Notes: generated by a model not told the origin, from the letters alone. Positions 1-9,380 are shown, counted from the stretch's first letter. The stretch: DNA of 64,000 bases from Ferdinandcohnia salidurans (GCF_042680725.1 NZ_JBHUEK010000004.1:62001-126000), one strand, 5' to 3'. Numbers and translations: made by a program.

Positions 1-1
1 C

Positions 2-256
2 CCAGCCCAAATGCCTGATAAAAAACCACGTCTTCCATTTGAGCATATTTATCATGAAGATGAATATAAGCAGGATGAAGACTTATTTAAACAAGAGTTA
101 GCTACCTACAATCAAACTATTTCCGACTATTATCAAGCACGTACAAATGGGAAACGCTCAGATACATGGACGGGGCAGATGGCGAACATGCTTGAAAATC
201 CGAAGCGGATGTATATGAAGGATTTTGTTAAAGGACAAGGGTTCAATCAAAAGTAA
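2..256 (+). CDS. nfrA: NfrA-type NADPH nitroreductase, C-terminal part (5' end outside window)
   Basis: The reading frame is open to the left edge, so this is the tail of a longer gene; the ATG at 11 is probably internal. The residues resemble the C-terminus of oxygen-insensitive flavin nitroreductases of the NfrA family, with the pattern ISDYYQARTNGKRSDTW, then QMANML, then a terminal KGQGFNQK. These FMN enzymes reduce nitroaromatics, flavins or disulfides with NAD(P)H in the cytoplasm. The FMN-binding N-terminal domain is not visible, so the family call rests on the tail alone. The helicase gene follows 27 bp later and may be cotranscribed. Confidence 0.7.
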   Translation, partial: PAQMPDKKPRLPFEHIYHEDEYKQDEDLFKQELATYNQTISDYYQARTNGKRSDTWTGQMANMLENPKRMYMKDFVKGQGFNQK

Positions 257-283
257 ACCTAGGATAGAAAGGAGTCGGAATCC

Positions 284-3200
284 ATGGATATCAAAATCAA
301 ACATAAATTGATAAAAGAAATGTGTGGAACCGTCTCCTTTAAAAGAGGGGACGCTTTTTATCGAACAAACAAGGTTCTATTAACTGAATACGGATCAAAT
401 AAATGTAAAGCCATTGTTAAAGGAGCAGAAGACTTTCAAGTAACAATTGAAAAAAGTAGACAAGGAAAATTAGAGACTACTTGCAGCTGTCCATCCCTTG
501 CCAATTTCGATAAGGAATGTCAGCATGTAGCTGCCGTTTTAATTGCGATTCATGAACAGCAAAATCAAGAGCCATTAGCCTTCGATGAAATTCAAACTTC
601 TACTAACGAAAAATTGACGAATGATTTCATGACATTATTTACAAATCGGCCGTTACGTTCAAGTGGCCATCAGCTTCATTTTGAAAAAAGAGAAGTACTC
701 AATGTTCGATTCACATGTAAACCCGTTAAGGTTTCGAATGAGCAAGTCTTAATTGGATTGGAAATTGGAATTGAACAGATGAGGGTACATGATATTCGTA
801 GGTTTCTTGAGGATATAAAACAAGGAAAGCCTAGTATAATATCCGAACAATTTTCATATGATCCAAATCTCCATTGTTTTTTATATGAAGTAGATACTCT
901 ACTACACCAATTGATTAAAGTTACTGAGGATGAAAAAGTTTATATTGAAGTTAACTCATTAGACGATCTGGAAACTCGTGAAATACTGTTAATTCCGCCA
1001 TCTTCTTGGAAAGTTCTCGTACCTTTATTCTCGAAATGCCCATCCGTTTATCTTGAAAACAATGGCTATACGTATGAAGGCCTTCAAATCGAAGAGGAAC
1101 CACCACCACTTCATTTTTCATTTGAAGAAGGGGAAGAAAGTGACTATCAATTAACCATTCAAGGGTTTAACAGAATGATTATTTTAAAATCCTATCCTAT
1201 TGTGTTAAGTGATGGACGACTCTTTCAAATATCGGAACAAGATTGTGACCGCTTATTTGAACTAAAGAATATGCTTGTAAATCCAGGTGCTAATCATATT
1301 CCAATTCCAAAGGAACAAACTCAATTTTTTCTAAAAAAAATCGTACCAAGCTTGAAAAAGATTGGTGTCGTTCACATGTCTCAAGACATTTCTAAAGAAT
1401 TTATGAAAACGCCACTTGTCGCTAAGCTTTACTTGGATCGCCTTCGAAACAAACTGCTGGCAGGGCTTGAGTTTCACTATGAAAATACCATCATCCAACC
1501 ACTTGAGAACCGGGATATTCCAACAGGACCAATGGTAATTAGGGATATCGAAAAAGAGGATGAAATTCTAAGAATTATGGATGATAGCGGTCTTTCGAAG
1601 ACGGAGGGTGGGTACTACTTGCATAATGAGGAACTTGAGTATGAGTTTTTGTATCATATTGTTCCAAAGCTGCAACCTCACTGTCAGATTTATGCTACAA
1701 CAGCTATTCGAAATCGCATTTTACCTAAAAGTGAACATCCGAAAATAAGGGTAAAAATAAAAAAAGAACGTACAAATTGGCTTGAGTTTAAATTTGAGAT
1801 GAAGGGCATTGCCGATCAGGAAATTCGCGAAATTTTAGGTGCTCTTGAGGAAAAACGAAAATATTACCGCTTGAAAAATGGTTCATTGCTCTCACTTGAA
1901 ACGAGGGAGATGGAGGAAATTCAGCGGTTTTTAAAGGCTGTTCCAATTCAGGACGATGATTTCGAAGCAACCTTAAACATGCCAATGCTTGAGGCTTTAC
2001 CCATTTTGGATTCGTTCGATGACAATGAAATCTATATAGCTGAGGAATCATTCCGTCAATTTCTTGATTCAATTCGAAATCCTAGTAATTTGAGCATAGA
2101 AGTTCCACACCATTTAGATACGATTTTACGAGATTATCAAAAGCAAGGCTTTAAATGGTTGAAGACTCTCGCAAGTTATGGATTTGGTGGTGTACTTGCT
2201 GATGATATGGGGCTTGGTAAAACAGTACAGAGTATTGCATTTATTGTTTCTGAGCTTCAAACGATTCGTGATAATAAGCGCCCTGTACTTATTGTTTGCC
2301 CATCATCGTTAACATACAACTGGCTCCATGAAATCTTGAAATTTGCTCCTGAACTTCAAGCAATTGTAATTGATGGCAATAAAGCTGAGCGAAGAGCACT
2401 GCAACAAGAAAGTGAAGGCATGGATGTTCTTATCACATCCTATCCGTTATTGAGACGTGATAGTAAATGGTATGAGTCTATTAACTTCCATACCGTTTTC
2501 TTCGATGAGGCTCAAGCCTTTAAAAATCCAGTTACCCAAACTGCCAGAGCTGTAAAAAAATTAAAAGCAGATCATCGTTTCGGATTAACCGGAACACCGG
2601 TTGAAAATTCAATTGAAGAGCTTTGGTCCATTTACTATGTTGTTTTTCCACAGCTTTTTAAGGGGTTAAAGGAATATAGTCATCTTTCAAGGAAAGATAT
2701 CGCAAGAAAGGTTCGCCCATTTTTACTTCGCCGTATGAAAGAAGACGTTCTTGCAGAGCTGCCGGAGAAAGTTGAAATCCTTGAATCATCAGAGCTTCTA
2801 CCAGAACAGAAGAAACTTTATGCTGCCTATTTAGCGAAGCTACGTCATGATACATTAAAGCATCTTGATAAAGACACTATACGAAAGAACCGGATACGAA
2901 TCCTTGCTGGAATCACAAGACTAAGACAGATTTGTTGCCATCCTGCTTTATTTGTTGACGGTTATAAGGGAAGTTCTGCGAAATTTGAGCAACTTTTACA
3001 AATCATCGAGGAATCCAAACTTTCTGGAAGGAGAGTTTTGATTTTCTCACAATTTACGAAAATGCTTGGACTGATTGGAAGGGAATTGTCTAGTAGAGGG
3101 CATACTTTTTTCTATCTTGATGGACAAACACCTACAGACGAGCGAGTGGAATTATGCCAACGTTTTAATGTTGGAGAACGAGAACTCTTTTTAATTTCTT

Positions 3201-3481
3201 TAAAAGCTGGAGGTACGGGTTTAAATCTGACAGGAGCGGATACTGTCATTTTATATGACCTTTGGTGGAATCCAGCTGTCGAGGAACAGGCTGCTGACCG
3301 TGCCCACCGAATCGGTCAGAAAAAGGTAGTCCAAGTGATAAAGCTTTTTGCACGTGGCACAATCGAGGAAAAGATGAATGAATTACAGGAGAAAAAGCGT
3401 GACCTCATTTCGGATATTATTGATTCTGAGGAAAAAACGACACTGACTGAAGAAGATATCCGGGAACTTCTCATGATATAA
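284..3481 (+). CDS. SWIM zinc-finger SNF2-family helicase
   Basis: This is a 1065-residue Swi2/Snf2 DNA translocase. An N-terminal SWIM zinc finger is visible (C67, C69, C79, H81 in a CxC...CxH arrangement). A long bacterial SNF2-associated region follows, then the ATPase lobes. Motif I is ADDMGLGKT at about residues 641-649, the Walker B box reads DEAQ near 740, motif III reads GLTGTP, and the last motif is DRAHRIGQ near 1003-1010. The ribosome site GAAAGGAG sits just before the ATG. Such proteins remodel protein-DNA complexes or assist repair; the exact role in Bacillaceae is not established. It ends at a bidirectional terminator shared with the convergent namA. Confidence 0.9.
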   Translation: MDIKIKHKLIKEMCGTVSFKRGDAFYRTNKVLLTEYGSNKCKAIVKGAEDFQVTIEKSRQGKLETTCSCPSLANFDKECQHVAAVLIAIHEQQNQEPLAFDEIQTSTNEKLTNDFMTLFTNRPLRSSGHQLHFEKREVLNVRFTCKPVKVSNEQVLIGLEIGIEQMRVHDIRRFLEDIKQGKPSIISEQFSYDPNLHCFLYEVDTLLHQLIKVTEDEKVYIEVNSLDDLETREILLIPPSSWKVLVPLFSKCPSVYLENNGYTYEGLQIEEEPPPLHFSFEEGEESDYQLTIQGFNRMIILKSYPIVLSDGRLFQISEQDCDRLFELKNMLVNPGANHIPIPKEQTQFFLKKIVPSLKKIGVVHMSQDISKEFMKTPLVAKLYLDRLRNKLLAGLEFHYENTIIQPLENRDIPTGPMVIRDIEKEDEILRIMDDSGLSKTEGGYYLHNEELEYEFLYHIVPKLQPHCQIYATTAIRNRILPKSEHPKIRVKIKKERTNWLEFKFEMKGIADQEIREILGALEEKRKYYRLKNGSLLSLETREMEEIQRFLKAVPIQDDDFEATLNMPMLEALPILDSFDDNEIYIAEESFRQFLDSIRNPSNLSIEVPHHLDTILRDYQKQGFKWLKTLASYGFGGVLADDMGLGKTVQSIAFIVSELQTIRDNKRPVLIVCPSSLTYNWLHEILKFAPELQAIVIDGNKAERRALQQESEGMDVLITSYPLLRRDSKWYESINFHTVFFDEAQAFKNPVTQTARAVKKLKADHRFGLTGTPVENSIEELWSIYYVVFPQLFKGLKEYSHLSRKDIARKVRPFLLRRMKEDVLAELPEKVEILESSELLPEQKKLYAAYLAKLRHDTLKHLDKDTIRKNRIRILAGITRLRQICCHPALFVDGYKGSSAKFEQLLQIIEESKLSGRRVLIFSQFTKMLGLIGRELSSRGHTFFYLDGQTPTDERVELCQRFNVGERELFLISLKAGGTGLNLTGADTVILYDLWWNPAVEEQAADRAHRIGQKKVVQVIKLFARGTIEEKMNELQEKKRDLISDIIDSEEKTTLTEEDIRELLMI

Positions 3482-3518
3482 AAAATCGACAAGGCAAAGG
3501 TACTTGTCGATTTTTTTA
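3481..3518. terminator. Bidirectional rho-independent terminator (helicase / namA)
   Basis: An 11-bp perfect stem (AAATCGACAAG with its complement) has a 9-nt loop and is flanked by A and T runs. It lies between the convergent helicase and namA genes and should end both transcripts. Confidence 0.85.
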
Positions 3519-3526
3519 GTTGGTTA

Positions 3527-4546
3527 TTAAAGCCAACCGCGTTCGTATTGTTTTGGACTATCAATTGAAACACCAAGCTCTTTAGCAGCGGTTCTTGGCC
3601 AATAAGGGTCCCGTAATAATTCTCGAGCAATAAATATTAAATCAGCCCGGCTGTTTTTTAAGATCTCTTCAGCTTGAACAGCTTTGGTAATCAAACCCAC
3701 TGCACCAGTAGGGATATTGGCTTCATTGCGAATTTTATCTGCAAAACTAACCTGATAGCCTGGATATGCGTCAATTTTTGCGGGTACAACAGCACCAGAA
3801 CTGACATCGATTAGATCCACACCTTGGTCTTTCATGCGTTTTGCATATTGCACATAATCGGCAGGAATCAAACCACCTTCCGTATAATCATTTGCTGATA
3901 CACGAACAAATAGTGGACCATCCCATACTTCTTTAATAGCTTCGATTACCTCTTCTAAGAAGCGGTAGCGGTTTTCGGAACTCCCGCCATATTCATCTTC
4001 CCGTTTATTTGAAAGTGGAGACAAAAATTCATTTATTAGATAGCCATGTGCCCCATGGATTTCAATAATATCAAAGCCAGCTTCTTTAGCACGTCTTGCT
4101 CCCGCCTTGAATGCAGCAATGGTTTCCTTTATTTCATTATTTGTTAATTCCTTTGGTGTTTTATAGCTTTCATTAAATGCAATTGCAGAAGGAGCAACAA
4201 TATCTCCTGTAACAGTTGCTTTCCGTCCGGCATGGGCAATTTGAATGGATGATTTGGAGCCATTTGCTTTAATCATCTCAACAAGCTTTTTTAAACCCGG
4301 TACATGATCGTCGCTCCAAATTCCTAAATCCTGTGGCGAGATTCTTCCTTGCGGGGTTACTGCGGTTGCTTCTACCATGATGAGCCCAACCTGACCAACA
4401 GCACGGCTAACATAATGGGTATAATGCCAATCCTGCAGCTTCCCATCCTCATCATGACTTGAGTACATACACATCGGTGCCATAACAATTCTATTTTTTA
4501 GGGTTACATTTTTAATCGTATATGGTGAAAATAATGCTGATTCCAT
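3527..4546 (-). CDS. namA: NADPH dehydrogenase NamA (YqjM), Old Yellow Enzyme family
   Basis: This 339-residue FMN TIM-barrel ene-reductase reduces activated C=C bonds of enals, enones and nitro compounds with NADPH, probably as an electrophile or oxidative stress defence. Nearly all residues that define the YqjM subclass are at their known positions: C26 and Y28 near the flavin, the H164/H167 substrate pair in IEIHGAHGYL, and the arginine finger R336 in the terminal ERGWL. Length equals the family norm. Its neighbourhood (proC, yqjP, yqjQ nearby) matches the B. subtilis order. Confidence 0.95.
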   Translation of the reverse strand: MESALFSPYTIKNVTLKNRIVMAPMCMYSSHDEDGKLQDWHYTHYVSRAVGQVGLIMVEATAVTPQGRISPQDLGIWSDDHVPGLKKLVEMIKANGSKSSIQIAHAGRKATVTGDIVAPSAIAFNESYKTPKELTNNEIKETIAAFKAGARRAKEAGFDIIEIHGAHGYLINEFLSPLSNKREDEYGGSSENRYRFLEEVIEAIKEVWDGPLFVRVSANDYTEGGLIPADYVQYAKRMKDQGVDLIDVSSGAVVPAKIDAYPGYQVSFADKIRNEANIPTGAVGLITKAVQAEEILKNSRADLIFIARELLRDPYWPRTAAKELGVSIDSPKQYERGWL

Positions 4547-4605
4547 GAGATTAAAGCCTCCTATTTGTTTCGTGGTGCTAAATATTATATCATTCCCGTC
4601 GTGTA

Positions 4606-4643
4606 TTTTAAAAAAATAAGCATCGACTTTATCTCGTCGATGC
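4606..4643 (-). terminator. Rho-independent terminator after the 4650-5462 gene
   Basis: An 8-bp stem (GCATCGAC and complement) is followed on the minus strand by TTATTTTTTT. It ends the secreted-protein transcript before namA. Confidence 0.8.
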
Positions 4644-4649
4644 CTTTCC

Positions 4650-5462
4650 TTATTTAACAGGGGCTTCAGTTAATTTCTTTCCCGTTTCTTTGCTTATGAG
4701 TGCTACTTTCGTTGGTACGTATTTTTGATTTTGCTTATCAAACATATATCTTGTTTCGAAATAAGCGATCACGTCATAGTGGGCAATTCCAGAAACAGCC
4801 TGAATTGCAACAATTTCTTGTGGCTTCATTTTGGTTAATTTATCAAAACGATATCCCGAAGCTGGATCGACCCATGTCTCCAATTCTTGTAATCGATTCT
4901 GTAGTTCTTTTTTATCAGGAAAATCCCGGTAGCGCTCTTCTGATAATGGTATGACTGCTTCCAAGCTATTTTGCTCATCATTAAATTCGACTTGATATTC
5001 GCCAATGTATTTCATTGAAAAACGCTTTTTTGCTTCGTCAAACCATCCTGAAGAGTTGGGGTCAGTATAGATTTCCTCCACTTTTTCACCTGTATAGCTC
5101 AGGACAGTTAAACCAGTAACACCGCCACTTCCGATAGAACGAAAATAGAGGAGAATATCCTGTTTCCCGTTTTGAATGACATCTGCAAACTGCATTTCAG
5201 CCAACTGATATAAATCCTGTTTATTATGATAGGTTCCTAATTGGTCCCCATTGATTTTTAAAGACCATTCATTCGCAAGGTTATATTGATTTTTTCGCGC
5301 GTAAAGCTCAATGATGTCCTTTTTACCATCACCGTCTAAATCAACATACTCTTTTTGAACAATTGTAAAAGGGCCATATTCAACATCGTTCTGGCCGGCA
5401 AGAGTTACACTGTGAAAGCCTGTAAGAAGGCCTAAAAATAATAAAAAACGTATCAGTTTCAC
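4650..5462 (-). CDS. Secreted protein with VCBS/FG-GAP-like calcium repeat motif
   Basis: This 270-residue protein starts with a Sec signal peptide: basic MKLIR, a hydrophobic stretch to about residue 17, and a likely cut near SVTLA. After the leader, a segment YVDLDGDGKKDIIELY fits the DxDGDGxxD calcium-binding loop of VCBS/FG-GAP repeats. A second weaker unit (FADVIQNGKQDILLY) follows about 50 residues later. No catalytic motif was recognised. The gene is followed by its own terminator and lies 56 bp downstream of the CAP-domain gene, so both may form one secretion-related transcript. The function is unknown. Confidence 0.75.
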   Translation of the reverse strand: MKLIRFLLFLGLLTGFHSVTLAGQNDVEYGPFTIVQKEYVDLDGDGKKDIIELYARKNQYNLANEWSLKINGDQLGTYHNKQDLYQLAEMQFADVIQNGKQDILLYFRSIGSGGVTGLTVLSYTGEKVEEIYTDPNSSGWFDEAKKRFSMKYIGEYQVEFNDEQNSLEAVIPLSEERYRDFPDKKELQNRLQELETWVDPASGYRFDKLTKMKPQEIVAIQAVSGIAHYDVIAYFETRYMFDKQNQKYVPTKVALISKETGKKLTEAPVK

Positions 5463-5518
5463 AAAATCACCTCTTTGGTAGGATAACCAAAAATTGAGAG
5501 GGATATAGGTGAAATGCC

Positions 5519-6658
5519 TTATTTTGTGTAAAAGTTTTCTGTGTAATAGGGGTGAGACTCCGTATTAAAGGCGACTCCCACACCTAAGTATTTATATTCT
5601 TCCTTTAAAATATTTTCTCGATGACCCATTGAGTTCATCAAACCTTCATGGGCAAAAATACTGCTAAATTGTCCATAAGCGAGATTTTCACCAGCAATGG
5701 TAAATAAAATTTCATCCTCAATCATTCGATCAAACGGAGACTTTCCTTGTAAATTAGTGTGGCTAAAATAATCGTTTTGCGCCATATCTAAGCTATGCTT
5801 TCGAGCCGTCTCCTTCACATGATCATCCCAAGTTAGAACCCCTAGTCCATGATTTACTCTAGATGCATTTGTAAGGTCAAATAATTGATATTCAAACCCT
5901 TCTTTCAACTGCTCACTTGCATCGGTGTAAAAATCAGCTCTTTTTTGTTCTAGGGCTTCTGAAACAATTTGAATCGAGGTCACCGTGTTATCCTGATGTT
6001 TATCATAAAAAAGGGTGACATAGGTGTTATCTATATGGAAGACATCATAGTCCCGGTCCTGTTGAAATTCATAGTAGACAAATCCTTTTTGAATTCGCGT
6101 CATGGGTTCCCCCAGTAGATTAAGTGCTTCTTGTTTGGGGGTTCCATATTTGATTCCTTTTGTTGAAGAGATGAGATCCTGATTCGTATATAAACCTATA
6201 ACTTTATTCTCCGAATTATAAGCGACCAACATAAAATTGTGATAGTCTTCATGATACGTATACCAGTTCGTTCCATATTCATTTAAAGATACCCGTTTTG
6301 GTTCCCCAAGTTTCGCTTCTATTGTCTGTTTACTTTCCCCGAGCTCGATATTGTGAATGGAAAAGGCCTGTTCACTTGGTGCATTTAATTCTGGTTTCTC
6401 CACTTCATTTTTGTCGATAATCGAATTTTCTGGTGCCTTTTCTTCAAAGGTTTGCAGTAATGTTTCGATATAGTGTATGCCTTCATTAAGTTTGACTTTT
6501 ATATTTGCGAGTTCTTCAGATTCAGATACTCTGTCTATTTCAGTTGTAATAGTATCTAAAACTGATTGATTATCAGTTTTTGCAGCTAGTTTATCTAATA
6601 CTGTCCAACCGGCGTATAGGAAAAATAAAAAAGATATAAATAGAAGGATTCTCCTCAT
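5519..6658 (-). CDS. CAP-domain (SCP-like) membrane-anchored protein, YlbC-like
   Basis: This 379-residue protein has an N-terminal membrane anchor (about residues 3-22), an acidic linker, a CAP-associated domain (about 105-240, with repeated units of the type IELGESKQTIEAKLGEPKR) and a C-terminal CAP/SCP domain (about 258-379). CAP landmarks include the histidine in FSHTNLQGKSPFDR, GENLAYG, and MGHRENIL. The architecture is that of B. subtilis YlbC, which is uncharacterised; it faces outward. The catalytic activity of bacterial CAP domains is unsettled. The start at 6658 has GGAGG upstream (minus strand). Confidence 0.85.
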   Translation of the reverse strand: MRRILLFISFLFFLYAGWTVLDKLAAKTDNQSVLDTITTEIDRVSESEELANIKVKLNEGIHYIETLLQTFEEKAPENSIIDKNEVEKPELNAPSEQAFSIHNIELGESKQTIEAKLGEPKRVSLNEYGTNWYTYHEDYHNFMLVAYNSENKVIGLYTNQDLISSTKGIKYGTPKQEALNLLGEPMTRIQKGFVYYEFQQDRDYDVFHIDNTYVTLFYDKHQDNTVTSIQIVSEALEQKRADFYTDASEQLKEGFEYQLFDLTNASRVNHGLGVLTWDDHVKETARKHSLDMAQNDYFSHTNLQGKSPFDRMIEDEILFTIAGENLAYGQFSSIFAHEGLMNSMGHRENILKEEYKYLGVGVAFNTESHPYYTENFYTK

Positions 6659-6676
6659 AAGTCAACCTCCAATCCC

Positions 6677-6725
6677 TTTAACTGTGTTCAGTAGAAGTCT
6701 TTAACTTCTACTGAATACAGTTAAA
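6677..6725. repeat. Long intergenic inverted repeat
   Basis: Two 22-nt arms match at 21 positions with a 5-nt loop. The left arm begins TTTAACTGTGTTC. It lies just upstream of the CAP gene start. The following stretch to about 6860 also folds: an ACGATTTTTC segment near 6741 is complementary to one near 6780-6790. No gene is visible in 6660-6889. This could be a multicopy intergenic repeat or an mRNA-stabilising hairpin. Confidence 0.6.
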
Positions 6726-6889
6726 GCCTCCGGCGGATGCCACGATTTTTCAAAGGAAATTTTTCAAGCAAGCTCGAAAAAAATCGGGCAGCAATACGCC
6801 AAGGCGTATTTGATATATATATTCTATCCAATTTTTTTCGAAACGATAAGGGATTTTAGATGAAAAAGGAAAAAGGGGACTATTGCCCC

Positions 6890-8083
6890 TTAGGATGAAG
6901 TATTATTTTTTCCAATCCATGTAAAATAAAGCAAAATGGATATTAGCACAGATATTGCAGAGGCGATGTAGATTGACTGGTACCCTAATAGATAGGCGAT
7001 TTGACCAAAGGCAATCGCACCAATCCCCACTCCTAAATCAAAAGAAGAGAAAAAGGTTGCGTTCGCCATCCCTTTTCGATTGTCTGGAGCCGTTTGTACA
7101 GCCCATGCTTGTAGGGCAGGCTGCAATGCACCGAAACCTAAACCGTAAATAAAAGCTGCTATGTAAAGGACAAGACTACTAGGTAACCAAGCTAATAGCA
7201 ACATAGCTAATACAATCGAAAAAGCACCTGGTGCAAACACGGCTCGATGTCCTTTCAGATCATAAAGGCGCCCGGCAAAGGTTCGGGAAATCATTAAAGC
7301 GACTGCAAATAAAAGAAAATACCATTCAATCCCGGATATTCCCTTTTGTACAGTATATAAAGGTAAAAAGGCTGCAATACCTCCAAATGAAACAGTTATA
7401 AAGAATAATAGAATCGAAGGAGGGAGCGCTGTTTCTTCATAAAAGTCCCATTTTCTAGGATTTTCTTTTACTGGTTCGATTTTTTTATAGTGGATTCTAG
7501 ATGATAGGATGAGTGCGACTAAACCTAGAATGGCGCAAATGGAAAAGAGTTTTGTATAGGATATTGTACCAGCAAGTGTAAGGCCTAACGAAGGACCAAA
7601 AGCTAGTGCGATATTTCCGAACAGACCAAAATAGCCCATTCCTTCACCACGTCTTTTGGCAGGGATTAAGTCTGTTGCGATGGTTCCAGAAGCCGTTGTT
7701 GAAAAGCCCCAGCCAATCCCTTGAACCATTCGAAACAAAAATAAAAAGAGTAAACTTGAAATGATTCCGTAGGTGCCAACAGATAGGACGAAAATGGCAA
7801 GCCCAAGTAAATATACGAAGCGTCGTCCTCTTATTTCTAGTTGATGGCCAGCGAAGGGTCTGATTAACAGTGCGGAAAAGGTGAAAATTCCAACGACTAA
7901 TCCAATGAGTTGTTCATTACCTCCAAGATGTTCTACAAATAGTGGGATTGTCGGCAATGTCATCTGAAAGCCGAGAAAAATAAAGAAGTTTGATATGCAG
8001 ATTAGGGTAAAATCACGGGTCCAAATTTTTTCTGTAGTCGTACTTAGTTGTGGTGGTGTTTCTTTAATAAGCGGTGCACTCAT
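6890..8083 (-). CDS. Major facilitator superfamily transporter (drug-efflux type)
   Basis: This 397-residue polytopic membrane protein has about 12 predicted helices. MFS signatures are visible: RPFAGHQLEIRGRR matches the loop 2-3 motif (G-x-x-x-D/E-R-x-G-R-R type), and the sixth segment is followed by a basic cytoplasmic loop (SSRIHYKKIEPVKENPRK). The second half repeats the pattern with SRTFAGRLYDLKGHR. It probably exports a small hydrophobic compound or sugar by proton antiport; the substrate cannot be read. It is transcribed alone, with a hairpin upstream at 8127-8206. Confidence 0.85.
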   Translation of the reverse strand: MSAPLIKETPPQLSTTTEKIWTRDFTLICISNFFIFLGFQMTLPTIPLFVEHLGGNEQLIGLVVGIFTFSALLIRPFAGHQLEIRGRRFVYLLGLAIFVLSVGTYGIISSLLFLFLFRMVQGIGWGFSTTASGTIATDLIPAKRRGEGMGYFGLFGNIALAFGPSLGLTLAGTISYTKLFSICAILGLVALILSSRIHYKKIEPVKENPRKWDFYEETALPPSILLFFITVSFGGIAAFLPLYTVQKGISGIEWYFLLFAVALMISRTFAGRLYDLKGHRAVFAPGAFSIVLAMLLLAWLPSSLVLYIAAFIYGLGFGALQPALQAWAVQTAPDNRKGMANATFFSSFDLGVGIGAIAFGQIAYLLGYQSIYIASAISVLISILLYFTWIGKNNTSS

Positions 8084-8126
8084 AGAATCTCCCCATCATG
8101 ATTTATTTCGGTACTCTAAATAATAG

Positions 8127-8206
8127 TATATCAAAAATGTCAGTAAAATCCTACCAATAGTAAATCACTTTTTCTGGATTGGTAAGATCCTACTGACTTT
8201 GATATC
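8127..8206. repeat. Imperfect intergenic hairpin between proC and the MFS gene
   Basis: Arms of about 28-31 nt share TATCAAA, GTCAGTA, ATC and TACCAAT blocks in inverted order around an 18-nt loop. There is no strong U-run directly after the stem. It may terminate proC or be a mobile palindromic repeat. Confidence 0.6.
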
Positions 8207-8212
8207 ATACAT

Positions 8213-9058
8213 TTAATTCTTTTCTGAAACTGATTGGAGCATAGCTTCACCAAGTTCGGCAGAGCGAGCGGTAGCACGTTTTATGCAAGACATCATTGCT
8301 TGTTGGTAGTTAAATTGCTCCAATACTTTTATACCTGCTTCGGTTGTACCGCCTGGACTTGTTACTTCTTTTCGCAAAGTAGCAGGTGGCTTTGGTGAAC
8401 TTTTTAGCATTTCCGCTGCACCAATAATCGTTTGAAGGATTAATTCCTTGGCAATTCCTTTTTCAAGACCGATATCGTCAGCTGCTTTTTCCATTGCTTC
8501 GACTAAATAATATACATATGCAGGACCACTTCCTGAAAGACCTGTGACCGCATGAAGGTCTTTTTCTGCGACTGTTGTGACAATCCCAATTGTTTCAAAT
8601 AATTGACGTGCAATGAGTAAATGGTCTTCGTTTGCGTACATTCCTACAGATAATGCAGTAGCAGATTTTCCAATGGTTGCAGATGTATTTGGCATAGCAC
8701 GGACTACAGCAACTTCTTTGTTTAGTAAGTCGGTGATGGTTGTAGTCGATACTCCTGCTAATACAGAGATGATGAGTTGGTTCTCATTGACGTGATCCTT
8801 AATAGCTAAAACAGCTTCTGCAACGTCCTTAGGCTTTATCGCTAGGAGGATGACTCCAGCATTTTCAATTGTTTCTTGTTTGTTTTGACTTATGGTTACA
8901 CCATATTCTTTGTTTAGACCTTCTAATCGTTCATAATTGGAGCGATTCATTACAGAAATTTGATTGGGCAAGAAGAGCTCCTTTTGTAGCATTCCAGAAA
9001 TCATTGCCTCAGCCATTGAGCCGGCTCCAACAAACACGATATTTTGTCTCATTTCCAT
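8213..9058 (-). CDS. proC: Pyrroline-5-carboxylate reductase
   Basis: This 281-residue enzyme catalyses the last step of proline synthesis, reducing pyrroline-5-carboxylate with NAD(P)H in the cytoplasm. The N-terminal Rossmann motif is VFVGAGSMAEAMISG (residues 7-21). VVRAMPNTSATIG and the family signature around GLSGSGPAYVYYLVEAM are present, as is EVTSPGGTTEAG near the C-terminus. A T-box leader upstream (9062-9315) predicts induction when tRNA-Pro is uncharged, as known for B. subtilis proI. It occupies the proI position next to yqjP. Confidence 0.95.
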   Translation of the reverse strand: MEMRQNIVFVGAGSMAEAMISGMLQKELFLPNQISVMNRSNYERLEGLNKEYGVTISQNKQETIENAGVILLAIKPKDVAEAVLAIKDHVNENQLIISVLAGVSTTTITDLLNKEVAVVRAMPNTSATIGKSATALSVGMYANEDHLLIARQLFETIGIVTTVAEKDLHAVTGLSGSGPAYVYYLVEAMEKAADDIGLEKGIAKELILQTIIGAAEMLKSSPKPPATLRKEVTSPGGTTEAGIKVLEQFNYQQAMMSCIKRATARSAELGEAMLQSVSEKN

Positions 9059-9061
9059 AAC

Positions 9062-9315
9062 TATCCCTCCGTAATAAAATAAAAAGACCTACTCCATCCT
9101 TGTTAAAGGACGGAATAGGTCTGCTATCCGCGGTACCACCTTACTTAACATCTTGAAAAAAGCTAATTTTTCGATGTTCCACTCGGGACCCGTATCGTGG
9201 GGGAGACGGTTAGGTTTTCCTAACAGCTCATAGGTAGGTTCAATCAAGAAGTGGGCTACGAGATCTTTCAGCCGCTGGATCTCACTCTCTTATTGCCATT
9301 ACATGATTTACTAGT
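9062..9315 (-). promoter_or_regulatory. T-box riboswitch leader of proC, probably proline-specific
   Basis: On the minus strand the leader carries the near-invariant T-box sequence AAGGTGGTACCGCGG (complement of 9128-9142). It is followed by a strong terminator hairpin with a U-run (about 9081-9122, stem GACCTA...TAGGTC). A Stem I region with AGAGAGTG begins around 9285. A CCT proline triplet at 9236-9238 (minus strand GAACCTACC) is the best candidate specifier. Uncharged tRNA-Pro should favour antitermination. The specifier assignment is inference from sequence context and from the gene served. Confidence 0.93.
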
Positions 9316-9351
9316 CCTAATCATTGCTTTACGAAATTTATATTAATGGTC

Positions 9352-9380
9352 ATTATGCACTGATTTTCTCTGGATGTCAA
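9352..9380 (-). promoter_or_regulatory. Sigma-A promoter for the proC T-box transcript
   Basis: The minus strand reads TTGACA (complement of 9375-9380), 17 nt, then CATAAT (complement of 9352-9357). The start would lie a few bases before the T-box Stem I. The stretch 9381-9529 shows no gene. Confidence 0.8.

Noticed and set aside
3316..3630. 104-residue minus-strand ORF spanning the helicase end and namA end
   Set aside because: It crosses a bidirectional terminator and overlaps two recognised genes.
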